Positions 1 through 10,689 of a stretch of 64,000 nucleotides of DNA are shown piece by piece (the stretch's first letter is position 1; each line of letters begins with the position of its first letter). The stretch covers positions 121,508,346-121,572,345 of the forward strand of contig CM045767.1 of assembly GCA_025200525.1 (NCBI GenBank), written 5' to 3'. The DNA is from Camellia lanceoleosa. Lineage: Eukaryota; Streptophyta; Magnoliopsida; Ericales; Theaceae. The position numbers and the translations under genes were made by a program. The notes below the pieces were generated by a model that worked only from the letters and a program-made list of their open reading frames with translations, was not told the origin of the DNA and ran no database searches.

Positions 1-1551
1 ACACATATAAATATATATATTATCCACATAGCATGCGACTAGAGAGGAACTTGCATCATCAAACCCCATGAATGAAACACAAATACTTGCACACTCACCA
101 ATCTAACCAAAATTAAAACTGTGAAGATATGAGACTATGGTCAGAGATCAATAAATAAAAAAACAAAAATAAAAATTGTCTTTTTTTTAAAAAAAAGCAT
201 AAGAATTAATTTAAAATAGAGAATTATTTTCAATATATGAACACATGCTTATTTGGTATAATTTTTTTTTGTAAACTAAAAATTAATAATCAGAAAATAA
301 AAGTCAGAAACACATTGCTTACAATTTTTAAATAATCATTTTTTTTTATAATTTACTTAAATTATTTTTATCTAATAAGTTATAAATAGAAATAGTACTA
401 ACTAATTTAACACAATCCCAAAAAATAATATATATAAAAAATTTATTTTAATTCTTAACTTTAACATTTTTTTCTCAAAAAATGTACATACATACATACA
501 TATCTGCACCAAAATGTTGGCCTAAAATGATAAATGTTGTCACTGTAATCTAATGCATGAACACAAATATCGCCTGCATAAATATTTATTTTGAGAAGTA
601 AGTTATAAGTTAATTTTTTAATTTTTTTTTTTGAAAAAAATATATAAAAAATAAAAAATTAATATGGTCTAAAAATATTTAAAAAAATATATTTTTAACC
701 AACTTTTTAAAATAAGTCAAAGTCGAACAATCTTGCAAAAAAAAACATAAATAAAAAGAGTCGAGCAATCGTCACTCCCCACTCTCTCATTATTGCCATC
801 TGATTAAACGATCATCAATGTCGGTGGACCATTGATAATAAGACGGTGCTCCTCCCTCGAGACCACCATAACATGGTGGACCCCATGTACCATACTGCAG
901 TTTAATCACCCCATCACGAGCCTACCAACCCATAAAAATATGGGAAAATTACTTTAAAAAAAAAAAAAAAAAATTACATGAGTAATGCAAGTGTTTTTGT
1001 AGTGTCAACGAAAGACTCTGGCGTTTTTTTTTTTCTTTCTCCACCTGCATATAATTCCTCTTAAAAATATAAAATTATTTTGAAAAATTAATTAAAAGTT
1101 AACTTTTAATTTTTTTTTAAAAAAATGTATAAAAAAAAATAAAGAAATATTATCACTCAAAATAAATTAAAAATTAAAAGATGTCTTTTAATTATTTTTC
1201 TAAAAATTACGTGATATTTTGAAAAGTTGATAAAAAAATTAATTTTTTTTGATTTTTTTAATCTATTTTATCTTTTAATAAGTAAAAAATGTGAAAAAAT
1301 GATGTAATCCAAAATAGGTAAAAAATCACCTCCTTACCAAAGCACCCCCATGTGGGACCACTTTCTCGTGATCCAATTATGAAATCTTTTAAGAAGATGG
1401 TAAAAAGTCAATAGTTAATTTTTATCCATTTTAAATCACATCATTATTTACATAACTTACCTACAAAAAAAAAATAAATTAAAAAAATTTAAAAATTAAT
1501 CTTTTACTAACTTTACAAAACACTCTCATATATAAATTATGAGTCGTGACG
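1..1551. other. AT-rich intergenic DNA downstream of the protease gene
   Basis: No open frame or RNA gene that I can support. The stretch is dominated by A/T runs, with a short (CATA) run near 487-503 and a slightly more GC-rich patch at 735-930 that encodes nothing recognisable. The last 150 bases before 1552 would hold the 3' UTR and poly(A) region of the minus-strand gene. Confidence 0.6.
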
Positions 1552-2856
1552 CTAGTGATACACACCAAATCTTTGACCAGCCAAGTCGCAACGTACCTGA
1601 GCTAACCCAATCCTAGACTTCTCAAGATCAAATTCCATCCACACGTTTTGTTGATGATAATGCCCAATCACATACGCTTCAATCCCCAATAGATCAGAGT
1701 TCCCAAATGTGAAGCAATACACTGAATCATTCCCTCTGATTTCACCCGAAACCCGATATAACAACCGGTCACCCGAAACCGTCATTTCAGCGCCCCGAAA
1801 CACCAAACTAACCGTTGGTAACTGTGGTAAGGTGGTTTGACCCAGTGGGACCCGGTAGCATAGGTCCATGGATCCTTGGAAGACAAAATTCGGATCCTCC
1901 AAGACCCGCAAAATTCCGGTTGTTTGGTTTAAGAACTCATTCCTTAAAACCGTGTAAGCCGGGCCAAGAAGGAAGGTGAACTGGGTACCGGAGTCAACCA
2001 TGGTTTGACCCGCCCCGGTGTGATCCGGTTCAAATATTGATTTTGGCAATGGAAGTAATTTCTCCGAAACCTTAATCCCGTCGAGCTGAACCGTGTAAGC
2101 CACACGATCAAAATACGGCAATGGAGTTGAAATTTGAATCAACGGTGTGTAATTCAACGGTGTAAGCCATGTAAAATTTGAATCACCAAGCAATAAAAGA
2201 CCCGACAAATTATAACTCGAAATGCAATATGAGAATTTAGGACAATCCATTTGCGAAACAAAAGAAAGTAACCCACGGTTCATGCCCATTAACCCGGTAG
2301 TCTTGGCGTCTTCGTCGGAGTCACTGCTGAAACCCGAATCCATACACCCGAATATCGTACCCGGAGCTTCGGACCCCCCGATATTAAATGTATCGGATGC
2401 GAGATTCCCTTCTGATGATGACGCGTCAGCATATGATAGGACCGCGTGGCAGAGGTTGTTGGAGTCGCAGGAAGCGGGTAGGGAGAAGTCTCGGGTTCGG
2501 GTCGTGCAAATGGGCGAGGAACAGTTGATGGGTAAGTAGGAAGAGGAGTTATTCGGGTCAAATACGGGTTGGGAAATTTGGGTTTTGTTGCAGTGAAGCC
2601 ATGAGAGTTCGCTGCCTGTGTCGAGGACCATGGTAACGTTCTGTGGGGGAGTGCCGACTGAGAGAGAGACTGTGAGGGTGACGTTGTGGTGGAAAGGAAG
2701 CTTGTTTGGAAGCCGAGAAAATGACCCAAATGGGATTGCTTGGGTTTTGAGGGGCAAAACCAGCATTTGGGAAGAGGTGGAAAATGAGCAAAGATGGGTT
2801 TGAATCAGCCAGAACTCAAGGAGAAGATAGAGAGGTCTGAGACAGTGGGCTTTCAT
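1552..2856 (-). CDS. A1-family aspartic protease, PCS1-like (nepenthesin/TAXi type)
   Basis: Predicted endopeptidase of the pepsin-like plant family, 434 residues, no intron. It shows a hydrophobic N-terminus (about residues 6-23, LRPLYLLLEFW, signal peptide or anchor), the first catalytic motif VLDTGSELSW (Asp79), a Cys-rich TAXi_N half, the second catalytic motif MVDSGTQFTF (Asp288) and a C-terminal half ending in HYHQQNVWMEFDLEKSRIGLA, with several N-glycosylation sequons. Spacing and order are normal and nothing is truncated. The frame stays open for 100 codons upstream, but that part translates a (CT)n microsatellite into Leu-Ser repeats, so I place the start at the ATG directly before the hydrophobic stretch. 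The closest relative I recognise is Arabidopsis PCS1 (At5g02190), an aspartic protease needed for cell survival in gametes and embryos. Orthology is inferred; the family is certain. It is the only clearly intact gene in the window. Confidence 0.93.
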   Translation of the reverse strand: MKAHCLRPLYLLLEFWLIQTHLCSFSTSSQMLVLPLKTQAIPFGSFSRLPNKLPFHHNVTLTVSLSVGTPPQNVTMVLDTGSELSWLHCNKTQISQPVFDPNNSSSYLPINCSSPICTTRTRDFSLPASCDSNNLCHAVLSYADASSSEGNLASDTFNIGGSEAPGTIFGCMDSGFSSDSDEDAKTTGLMGMNRGLLSFVSQMDCPKFSYCISSYNLSGLLLLGDSNFTWLTPLNYTPLIQISTPLPYFDRVAYTVQLDGIKVSEKLLPLPKSIFEPDHTGAGQTMVDSGTQFTFLLGPAYTVLRNEFLNQTTGILRVLEDPNFVFQGSMDLCYRVPLGQTTLPQLPTVSLVFRGAEMTVSGDRLLYRVSGEIRGNDSVYCFTFGNSDLLGIEAYVIGHYHQQNVWMEFDLEKSRIGLAQVRCDLAGQRFGVYH

Positions 2857-2998
2857 GGCTTCTGATGAGCTTTGAATGGAACAGTGTGGAAGAGAAAGAG
2901 AAGATCTGTGAAATGGAGGAGAGAGAAAGTGAGAGAGGTGAGAGAAAATGCAGGGGGATGTGCTGTGTGGGTTTTGGGGACAAAGCTGTGTGTGTGTG

Positions 2999-3039
<41 letters not shown>

Positions 3040-3174
3040 TGTGAGACTGTTTTGAACCAGAGAAGCCCAAAGTGAATGCATCAAAAGGTCTTTGCAAGAT
3101 GTGGATATGGATGTGAGATTATCTTCTTTAGGAGAACCGATTGTCCATTTACTCATTAACTACCCTATTTAAGG
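2857..3174 (-). promoter_or_regulatory. Probable 5' UTR and TATA-like box of the PCS1-like gene
   Basis: On the minus strand a TATA-like CCTTAAATAG lies at 3165-3174. A start of transcription about 30 bases downstream would give a pyrimidine-rich leader of about 280 bases before the ATG at 2856. The leader holds a (CT)n microsatellite. Long CT leaders are common in plant promoters. This is an inference from position and composition only. Confidence 0.4.
3002..3037. repeat. (GA)n/(CT)n microsatellite
   Basis: About 17 uninterrupted GA units on the plus strand, read as CT in the leader of the PCS1-like gene. It is likely length-polymorphic. Confidence 0.9.
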
Positions 3175-3538
3175 TTAATTGATCTCTAGGAAGCAGCTTG
3201 TAAACTAGTTGCTAGTCCACGTGGAGCCGCTTTTTGTGTTATTTTTAAAATTAATTGAAGTGTGCATAAACTAAGTATTTGGTGATAACAAAAAGAAATT
3301 TTTATGCCAATTTAAGATTTCGTTTGTTAATTATATATTTTAATTAAAAAGTTAAAAGTTATTATAAAATGTCACATTATTTTTTTTAATTTTTTTATAC
3401 ATTTTTTTATAAAAATTTAAAAGTTATTAAAATAATATGTTTTCAAACGATGCCTAAATATAAAAAATTAGGCATCTTTTACCCTAACCTATTTTTGGAT
3501 AAATTATATCAATAATTATTGTATTTTGTTTTAATTTA

Positions 3539-4091
3539 ACTAGCCTACAATCCGTGCTATGCACGGGATAATTATAAATATTTATATTTGTTTTAGTTTT
3601 TTTTTAATATATAAATTATATTTTTTAAGAATTTTTATAAAAATAATTTAACAATCTAAGATTTAAGGAATTTTTTTATACTTATTCTTAATACATTAAA
3701 GTGTTATTATAAGAGTAAAGTTTGGGGGTTGTGAGAAATTAATAAATGCTAAGGTGTTTTTTTTTAAATCAAAAAATCAAAAAATTTAAATTGGGATATT
3801 GGAACTCTCACAAAACTTGTGGGTTAGAGATAGATATAAATAAATAGATAGATATAGATATAGATATTTATATTTGTTTTAAATTTTTTTTAATATACAA
3901 ATTATTTGTTTTGGAAAAGGTACAATAATTATGAGAGAAGTCAAAAGTCTTGTGAGTTGAGAGAAGTTAATAAATGCTTAGGTTATTTTTTTTTAAAAAA
4001 AACAAAAAATTAGAAAATTAGGATTGACATATTGGAGCTCCCACAGGCTTTGGGGGTTAAAAACTCTCTTTTGCTTAATATATAGTATAGA
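3539..4091. repeat. Non-coding repeat element with internal tandem duplication, class unclear
   Basis: It begins with ACTAGCCTACAATCC next to the short palindrome CCGTGCTATGCACGG and ends near TTAATATATAGTATAGAT. Internally, about 3575-3840 and 3858-4070 are diverged copies of one block: both hold TTATATTTGTTTTA near the start, GTTAATAAATGCT-like words and an ATTGGARCTC-like word. No coding capacity. The ends resemble a widespread class of non-autonomous plant repeats, but I could not assign a superfamily. Confidence 0.4.
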
Positions 4092-4233
4092 TTTCTATAG
4101 TTTGAATTGTATCAATTTCGTTCCATAATTTTTCTTACATTGTTTTAATTTAATTTAATTGATAACATAGTTAAATTGGATAGAAATCAAGAATAAAATG
4201 ACTCATGCATAAGGGACCGAACATTTTCAAATT

Positions 4234-4407
4234 GGACCGTGCTAGGGAGCCCTAATTTTTGGCTCCCTAATCTCCCGAAATTTCAGACCAAGGCAAAAAA
4301 AAAAAAAACAAAACAAAACAAAAAACAAAAAAAAATGCTCAAAACGATATCATTTTGGGCGTTAGGGGGATTAGGAGGGACTTTTTTAGACGGATAAATC
4401 ATTTCCA
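4234..4407. mobile_element. Short Mutator-like element, copy 1, with 9-bp target duplication
   Basis: The 174-bp element is flanked by TTTCAAATT at 4225-4233 and again at 4408-4416, a perfect 9-bp direct repeat as left by Mutator-type transposition. It starts GGACCGTGCTAGGGAGC and ends AAATCATTTCCA. Inside are a poly(A) tract and the near-palindrome AAACGATATCATTTT. It shares both ends with 4828-5222. There is no ORF. Superfamily assignment rests on the duplication length. Confidence 0.6.
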
Positions 4408-4774
4408 TTTCAAATTAGATGTTAAACTCTCAATCACTTTAAATCCAAAAAGTTTATTACTCAAGAGGTCATAATTTGAATCTGATAAAAGTTGGCCCGA
4501 ACCCCACGTTATTAGAAATAAATAAATTTTAATTAGATATTATCAATTGAATTTTAATAAATTTTAATTAGATATTATCAATTGAATTTTACATAATATA
4601 AATTATAAAAACTACAAATCTAATTTACCCTATATTTATTTAGAAAGATTATGGTACATGCATTAAAAGATGGGGTACCATACATTCCAGTTAAGAAAAT
4701 TTATGGCTAAATTGTGAGGTTTTGTGGTGATCACATTTGTAATAGGGTCAGGTTTTTTTTTAGTTTGAGATTAG

Positions 4775-5515
4775 ATTAGAACGTGTTGTTGGGCTTGTAG
4801 GTTTCACCACGGGTCCTATTTTGATAAGGACCGTGCTAGAGAGCTCGAATTCAGCCCCTTCGAATCCCCCTAATTGACGAAACGACGTCGTTTCGTCGTT
4901 TGAATTTTTTTTTTTTTTTTTTTTCCGATCAGAAAATCAGAAGAAGACGAAGAAAAAAGAAGAAAGCAGAAGAAAGAAAGAAGAGAAGAAGAGAAGAAGG
5001 CAGAGCTGGGACAACGATCGGTGAGCTGGGACGACGATCGGCGAGCTGCGGAATGGAGGGGGCTCTCTGTCTCTCTGTTTCCCTCTCTCCTCTCCTTTCT
5101 CTTTCTCCCTCTTTCTCTTTTCCTCTCTTCTTTCTCCCTCTTTCTCTTCTCCATCTGTTTTTCGGAGGATTCGGGGGGAGGGGGAGGGGGAGGGATGGAA
5201 TTAGGGGGACAAATCATTTTCCTTTCGATAATTTGAATAATTCAATGTGTAGAGCTCGTCGAATACTTTACTCGTGTAAAAAAACACATTAATTAGATAT
5301 CAATAGCTATTTGATTGAATCAGATTTCTGTCAATAGTAAATATAGTTTTCAAAATAAATTATTGACAAAAATCTAATCCAACCAAGTAACTATCAATAT
5401 CCGATCAACGTGATTTTTTATAGGAATAAAGTATTCGACAAACTCTACACATTACACGATTCAAATTATCGAAACAAGATTCATGGTGGGTTTTACAGTC
5501 CAACAATCCGGTGAC
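4775..5515. mobile_element. Foldback MITE, copy A, split by a Mutator-like insertion
   Basis: The outer arms at 4775-4827 and about 5460-5515 are inverted copies (TGTTGGGCTTGTAGG against TGTTGGACTGTAAAA when reverse-complemented). After 5231 the arm resumes with ATGTGTAGAGCTCGTCG, whose inverse CGACAAACTCTACACAT lies near 5436-5452. With the 395-bp insertion at 4828-5222 taken out, the element is about 345 bp and matches copies at 6117-6440 and 7545-7930. Non-coding. Confidence 0.65.
4828..5222. mobile_element. Short Mutator-like element, copy 2, nested in foldback copy A
   Basis: It is flanked by TTTTGATAA (4819-4827) and TTTCGATAA (5223-5231), a 9-bp duplication with one mismatch. It starts GGACCGTGCTAGAGAGC and ends AAATCATTTTCC, like 4234-4407. 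It holds the palindrome AAACGACGTCGTTT near 4878-4891, a long T tract, a purine-rich stretch, then a pyrimidine-rich stretch. Open frames across it are low-complexity products, not genes. Confidence 0.6.
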
Positions 5516-6116
5516 CCTTTGTAATACATTCTAGTTATGAAAATTTATTACTAAATTTTGCCGTTTTGTGGTGACCACATTTGTGAAACATTCTAGTTAT
5601 GAAAATTTATGGTTATATTGTGGCACATTTGTGATACAGAATGATGGATAAAGAATTCGAATTTTGGGACGATAATAACTTCTCATCTTTTGAATTATCT
5701 TATTAATTATTATTGTTATTATAATATACATAATTTTTACAATTAACTCCTCCCCTTAGATCCATGATACATTGTAATTATGAAAATTTATGGCTAAATT
5801 GTGAGGTTTTGTGGTGATCACATATGTGATAAACATAGTTATGAGAATATGTGATGATCGGTTAATAATCGAAAAATTAGCAGACTTTGTAATAGTTTGA
5901 GGAGTTGTTTGGGGTGTCTTAAATAAGTGTATTTTTGACTTTTTAAACTAAAAAGTTGGGGGAAAAAATATGGTTATTTGGGTTAACTTTTTGACTTTTT
6001 ATAAAAAAATTGTACAAATTAGTGTGTAGAAGAATATTAGAGTGTGAGTTGTACAGCTGTCAGGTTGAATAGATGCTAAAAAGTAATTGTCTACTTTTTT
6101 GGGCATTGCATTGGAC
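5516..6116. repeat. Intergenic DNA with dispersed copies of a 50-60-bp word
   Basis: A word built on TATGAAAATTTATGGCTAAA followed by TTGTGAGGTTTTGTGGTGA occurs at about 5521-5581, 5583-5640 and 5764-5830. A further copy lies at 4685-4740, on the other side of foldback copy A. There is no coding potential. The copies look like local duplications around the foldback elements. Confidence 0.55.
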
Positions 6117-6440
6117 GGTGCTATTCGGCTCATAGGGGCTATCACGGATCCTATTTTGATAATCTGAACCGTTAATGTGTAGAACTCGTCGAGTACTATA
6201 TGCCTGTAAAAAATTACGTTGATCGGATATCGATAGTTATCTGATCAAATTTATTTTTTTAACCGTTAATTATAATACCAGTCTTTTTTTATACAAAACT
6301 GATTTGATCATATAGTTATCAATATCCAATAAATATGATTTTTTACAGACATATAGTACTCGACGAGTTCTACACATTCAACGGTTCAGATTATCAAAAC
6401 GGGACCCGTGCTGGACCCCCATGGCCGAACAACAGTGTAT
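6117..6440. mobile_element. Foldback MITE, copy B (best-preserved palindrome)
   Basis: Almost the whole element is an inverted repeat. GATAATCTGAACCGTTAATG with GTAGAACTCGTCGAGTACTA on the left is mirrored by TAGTACTCGACGAGTTCTAC with CATTCAACGGTTCAGATTAT on the right, around a 60-70-bp AT-rich centre. Terminal parts are CTATTCGGCTCATAGGGGC and the inverse GGACCCCCATGGCCGAAC. Non-coding. The transcript would fold into a long hairpin. I could not fix a target duplication, so the superfamily is open. Confidence 0.7.
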
Positions 6441-7544
6441 TAAAATTACATCCCAACTGTGCAATTTTTCTTTAAAAACATAGCACAGAGCTTCACGGGT
6501 CAGATTGATGAGTTGTACGACTGTGTGTAAAATTAATTTTTTAATATTTTTTTTGATAAATAGTGATAACTTTTTAACTTTTTAAATAACTTTTTGTATT
6601 TTTGTCTTTTTTTCAGACATGTCAAACTTGACCTAATCTATGACTCAAATTGATACCTTGTTTTATTGTTATGAATAAAGTGATCTTGAATTTTTTGTTT
6701 TTTTAGTAATGTTAGTGACGTTAAAAATTATATCAAATTTTTTATCAAATGTCAACATGAATGTGAGACTCACACCATGTAAGTCTCACACCGATGTGAG
6801 ATATTTAATAAAAATTTTAATAAAATTTTTGAAATCTTTCAATTTTTTTTTTTTTTTTTTTGGTCAATAGATTGGAGAGTAATTATATTACAAAAAATAT
6901 TTATATCATCTAACATATCACTAACTTACAATAACTAGAAAGCTTAATAGCCAATCTATCAAGCCAAGCTTATAATCATGTACAACTCAACTAATAAGAG
7001 AGAAATAAATTAAGATTTTGTTTGGCATGATTTAAAAAAGTCAAAAAGTCACTATCCTATTTAAGTCATATCACCTTTCTAACACTCACTTCAAACCCAA
7101 CTCATACCCAATCTATATTTCATAAAAAGTCAAAAAATACACTTATTTAAATCATCCCAAATCATCCCTTAGTCAGCCAAGTCCAACAATCATTACAAAT
7201 CACATAACAAAACGTCTAACAACTAATCCATCAAGCCCACTGAGCCAAACCCATCACATATACAACTCCTCTTATTATGAAGGGGAAATAAATTAATCAC
7301 TATAAAGGGTTTCAAACATCTCTCCATAAGAGTTGAACTTAAAATCTTACATTATAAATGGTGTTACACAACTACTACGTGACCTCACACCACCAATGAT
7401 GTTACACAACCACTACATCAAATGCTCTGGTTAAAGTGATCTTAACTATGATTATGGTAGTATTTTTATTATGATTCAATTTAATTTTAATTTTGATATA
7501 AACTATAACTAATAACTTAATAAGCATAGAATTTAAGGGTTGGC
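6441..7544. other. Non-coding AT-rich DNA with decayed repeat pieces
   Basis: I see no gene. The part at 6930-7450 carries degenerate repeats of words such as CCAATCTATCAAGCC / ACTAATCCATCAAGCCC and a poly(T) run near 6845. A stretch at 7010-7170 (TTTGGCATGATTTAAAAAAG to CATCCCAAATCATCCC) may be another small foldback, echoing 5895-6000. Confidence 0.4.
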
Positions 7545-7930
7545 TTCCTTCCAGTTCGTGATCGGATTGGAGAGTACTGTTGGGCCTGTGAGAGCCTATG
7601 ACAGGTCTCGTTTCGATAATCTGAACCGTTCAATGTGTAGAACTCGTCGAGTACTATATGTTTGTAAAAAATTATGTTGATCGAATGTCGATAGCTACGT
7701 AATGAAATCAGTTTTGTATAAAAAAAAATAGATGGTGAAAAAACAAACGATTGACAGAAATCTGATCCAATGAGATAGCTATCGATATCTGATCAACGTA
7801 ATTTTTTACAAACATATAGTATTTGACGAATTTTACATATTAAATTATTCGAATTATCGAAACGAGACGCATAGTGAGCCCTCATAAATTCAATAGGATC
7901 CTTCAATTCCGTACCAGAGGGAAGCCGGCC
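7545..7930. mobile_element. Foldback MITE, copy C
   Basis: The left arm has GGCTTCCTTCCAGTTCGTG, TTTCGATAATCTGAACCGTT and GTAGAACTCGTCGAGTAC. The right arm carries their diverged inverse, ending GGAAGCCGGCC. The interior has ATCGATATCTGATCAACG and its mirror. Flanks TTTAAGGGTT and TTTAAAGGTT may be a diverged target duplication. Same family as 4775-5515 and 6117-6440. Non-coding. Confidence 0.65.
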
Positions 7931-8589
7931 TAAAATTTAAAGGTTTCTTCACAAAATTCTAATGGAATGGCTTTCACATAAGTGGAAAGAAGGCAATTAT
8001 GGATTTGGCCATCACTCAATGAGATAATTTATTTATTTATTTATTTGAACAGTCAATGAGATAAATTCGCTGCAATTTATTATTGAATGATCAACATCAT
8101 ACTCGTGTCTGTCTGCTACAGTGGATTTTAAATTAAAAATTCATCATTTATAAAAGCACTTTTTCTTAGTTTATATGTATAATCAATTTTAAAATTTATT
8201 TAATTTATCTTTAAATCATAAACTATAAACTAAACTGCAGCACACTGACTCCAATATATATACTAACGTATGCTCGTACCTGAAAGTATGGTGTAAATAA
8301 TGTTAGGATTATAATATAATTGTAATCGCAATACTATTTAAATTTAAGATTAAAATACAATTATAAAAATATATTTAATAGGCTACACTCTATAATTTCA
8401 AACAAATCGAATATAAAAAAAAAAATATATCAAATAATGCACACCAGCCAGTACTCTACAATTTAAAAGAAATTAAAATTAAAATGCACACCAGTTAGTG
8501 TTACTGCTACCAATCAAATTCTAACTACATAAGAAAAACAAACATATGAGTCTTTATAAACAACAAAGACCAAAGCTTGGATCTAATAC
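7931..8589. other. Non-coding AT-rich DNA
   Basis: No gene is supported. The word CACACCAGYYAGT occurs twice (near 8441 and 8486) within a diffuse duplication. Confidence 0.4.
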
Positions 8590-9780
8590 TTAATGCACCC
8601 CTCAACTTGGATTTACTGACAATTTTTCTACTTTAAAAATGTTGTCACTAATAAATTTTTATTTATTGACAGATTACAAAAATATGTTTTATAAAGATGC
8701 ATTGAGATATTACTTATCATCTCAAAAACAGATGTTATAAACAGATGCTCATTATAAAGATGCTTTAAACATATTTTTATAAACAGATGTAATTTTGAAC
8801 CGAAGTAATTTTTACTTCTTATAAAAACATGTTTTATAAAAATGGATATTACATGGAGTGTAGTAATTTTTGAGTAGATGTTTTAAAATTGAGCAGATGT
8901 TTTGCAAAAATTCAAAATTCCCAAAGTAATATTACTTCAAAATTTTGAATTAATGGATTCTGAATTTTTATAAAATAGATGTTTTGAATTCAAAAATTAA
9001 TGAGGTGGAGTGTAGTAATTTTACAAAAACATCATCAAAATTGAGTGCAGTAATTACATCTACTCCATTTTTGTTCAAAATTACTCAGTTTTCAAAATTA
9101 CTCCATTTTTGTTCAAAACATCTGCTCAAAATTACATCTGTAAAATCAAAATTACAGATGTTTTTATAAAAAATTTTGAATTCAAAATTACTGCACTCCA
9201 TTTTTATAAAACATCTTCAAAATATCTGCTCATTATAAAAATTCAAAATTCCCAAAGCATGTTTTACTTCTTAAAAATGGATTCTGCACTCCATTTTTAC
9301 TTCTTTATGCATGTTTTTATATCTCTATAATTTTTATAAACAGATGTTTTTGATAAGTAATAAGAAGTAATATTACTTCTTATAACAGATGTTTTTTACT
9401 TCTTATAAAATGGAGTAATTTTGTTCAAAAACATCTATAAAAACATCATCAAAATTTTTTAATTTTTATAAAAATGGAGTGCAGTAATTTTGAACATTTT
9501 GAATTTTTATAAAATATCTGCTCAATAATTTTTAAAAATGGAGTGCAGCAATTTTGAATTTTTATCAAAAATATCTGCTCATTATAGAGATATTACATTC
9601 AGTAATATTACTTCTTATGGATTGGTGCTCATTATAAAGATGCTTTGGGATAATTAATATTTTATAAAGATTCAAAAACAGATTCAAATATTATTTATCA
9701 CTACCTTTATCTGCATAAGCAATCAACAATGACATATCAAAGGACACACGAATCATGAACAAAAAAAAATGGAGTGCAGA
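8590..9780. repeat. Mosaic region of scrambled short words in both orientations
   Basis: A small set of 10-20-base words is re-used in shuffled order on both strands. Examples are TGGAGTGCAGTAATTTTGAA (9476, 9539 variant) and its inverse ACTGCACTCCATTTTTATAA (9190, 9285), ACATCTGCTC / GAGCAGATGTTTT, TTACTTCTTATAA, and CTCATTATAAAGATGCTTT (8748, 9628). It is neither a simple tandem array nor a single palindrome. Open frames here (about 8984-9330) are translations of these words, not genes. No parent element was identified. Confidence 0.7.
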
Positions 9781-9914
9781 ATCCAATTTAAGCCTTGATG
9801 GAAAGTATTTTGACTTGTAGGCATAGCAATCAAGAATAATCCACCTTAGGATTGATGCTCAGCAAACTATCAAAAGCTCAAGGTTGGACCTTAGATGCAA
9901 TTAGATGCAATTGA

Positions 9915-10236
9915 GTAGGTTTTGAAGAACAATGCAATGACAAATTCTGTATAACCCAATAACCATCTTTTGCAAACCTTTTCAAAAGCAGCAACTAATT
10001 AAAAAAGTGCAAAAATGTGGGTATCAGTATTTGTTTTTTTCACATAATCAATTTGTCAAATAGTTGGTTCACATGACAAAGCAATAAATAGAGCAGGTTT
10101 TGAAGAACAATGCAATGTGCAAACCTTTTCAAAAGTAACAACTAATTTAAAAAGGGTAGAAATGTGGGTATTGATATATTTTTTTCTCTCATAATCATTT
10201 TGTCAAACAGTTGGTTCACATGACAAAGCAATAAAT
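9915..10236. repeat. Direct tandem duplication of about 150-175 bp
   Basis: Copy 1 (9915-10090) and copy 2 (10093-10236) both run from AGGTTTTGAAGAACAATGCA to TTGGTTCACATGACAAAGCA. Copy 2 lacks about 30 bases near its start. Non-coding. Confidence 0.75.
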
Positions 10237-10689
10237 TGTACAGTGATAAACTGTATAGTGATTGGAGTATTGACAGTCAATGGTGTTCATATACTTAAAT
10301 AAACCAGTTCAAGAACAGGAAATAAACTCAAATTGAGAGAGAGAATGACAGCCCAAATTAATAAAACATTCTAAAAAAAAGAGGAAATAAAAATAAACCC
10401 CAAATTAAATGACCCACAAAGAACTAAAAATACCAAAAAAGAGGAAGAGAGACCCCTCTACTTCATCCACTTCTTCACTCCCAAATACACATGAAAATAA
10501 AAAAGAAGAAAGAAGAAGACGACGAAACCAACCCAACCCAACCCAGTGTACACATCTCTCCTAAAAAAGCACCCGAACCAATTCATATAAAAAGATTCAG
10601 ACCAGTCAAATGATGAAAATAAAAAATAAAGAAGCTTGACATGAAGAAATAAATCAATTTGTAAATAAATCATTGGGGCCTAAGGCACA

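Noticed and set aside
2222..3097. Several open frames overlapping the PCS1-like gene on other frames or the plus strand
   Set aside because: They are shadows of the GC-richer protease gene and encode no recognisable domain.
2857..3156. An extra 100 residues at the N-terminus of the PCS1-like protein
   Set aside because: The extension translates a CT microsatellite and has no protease-family similarity. The ATG at 2856 directly precedes a hydrophobic signal-like stretch.
10458..10673. A short minus-strand ORF upstream of the LINE remnant as a separate gene
   Set aside because: A-rich composition, aromatic low-complexity product and no domain. More likely repeat sequence.
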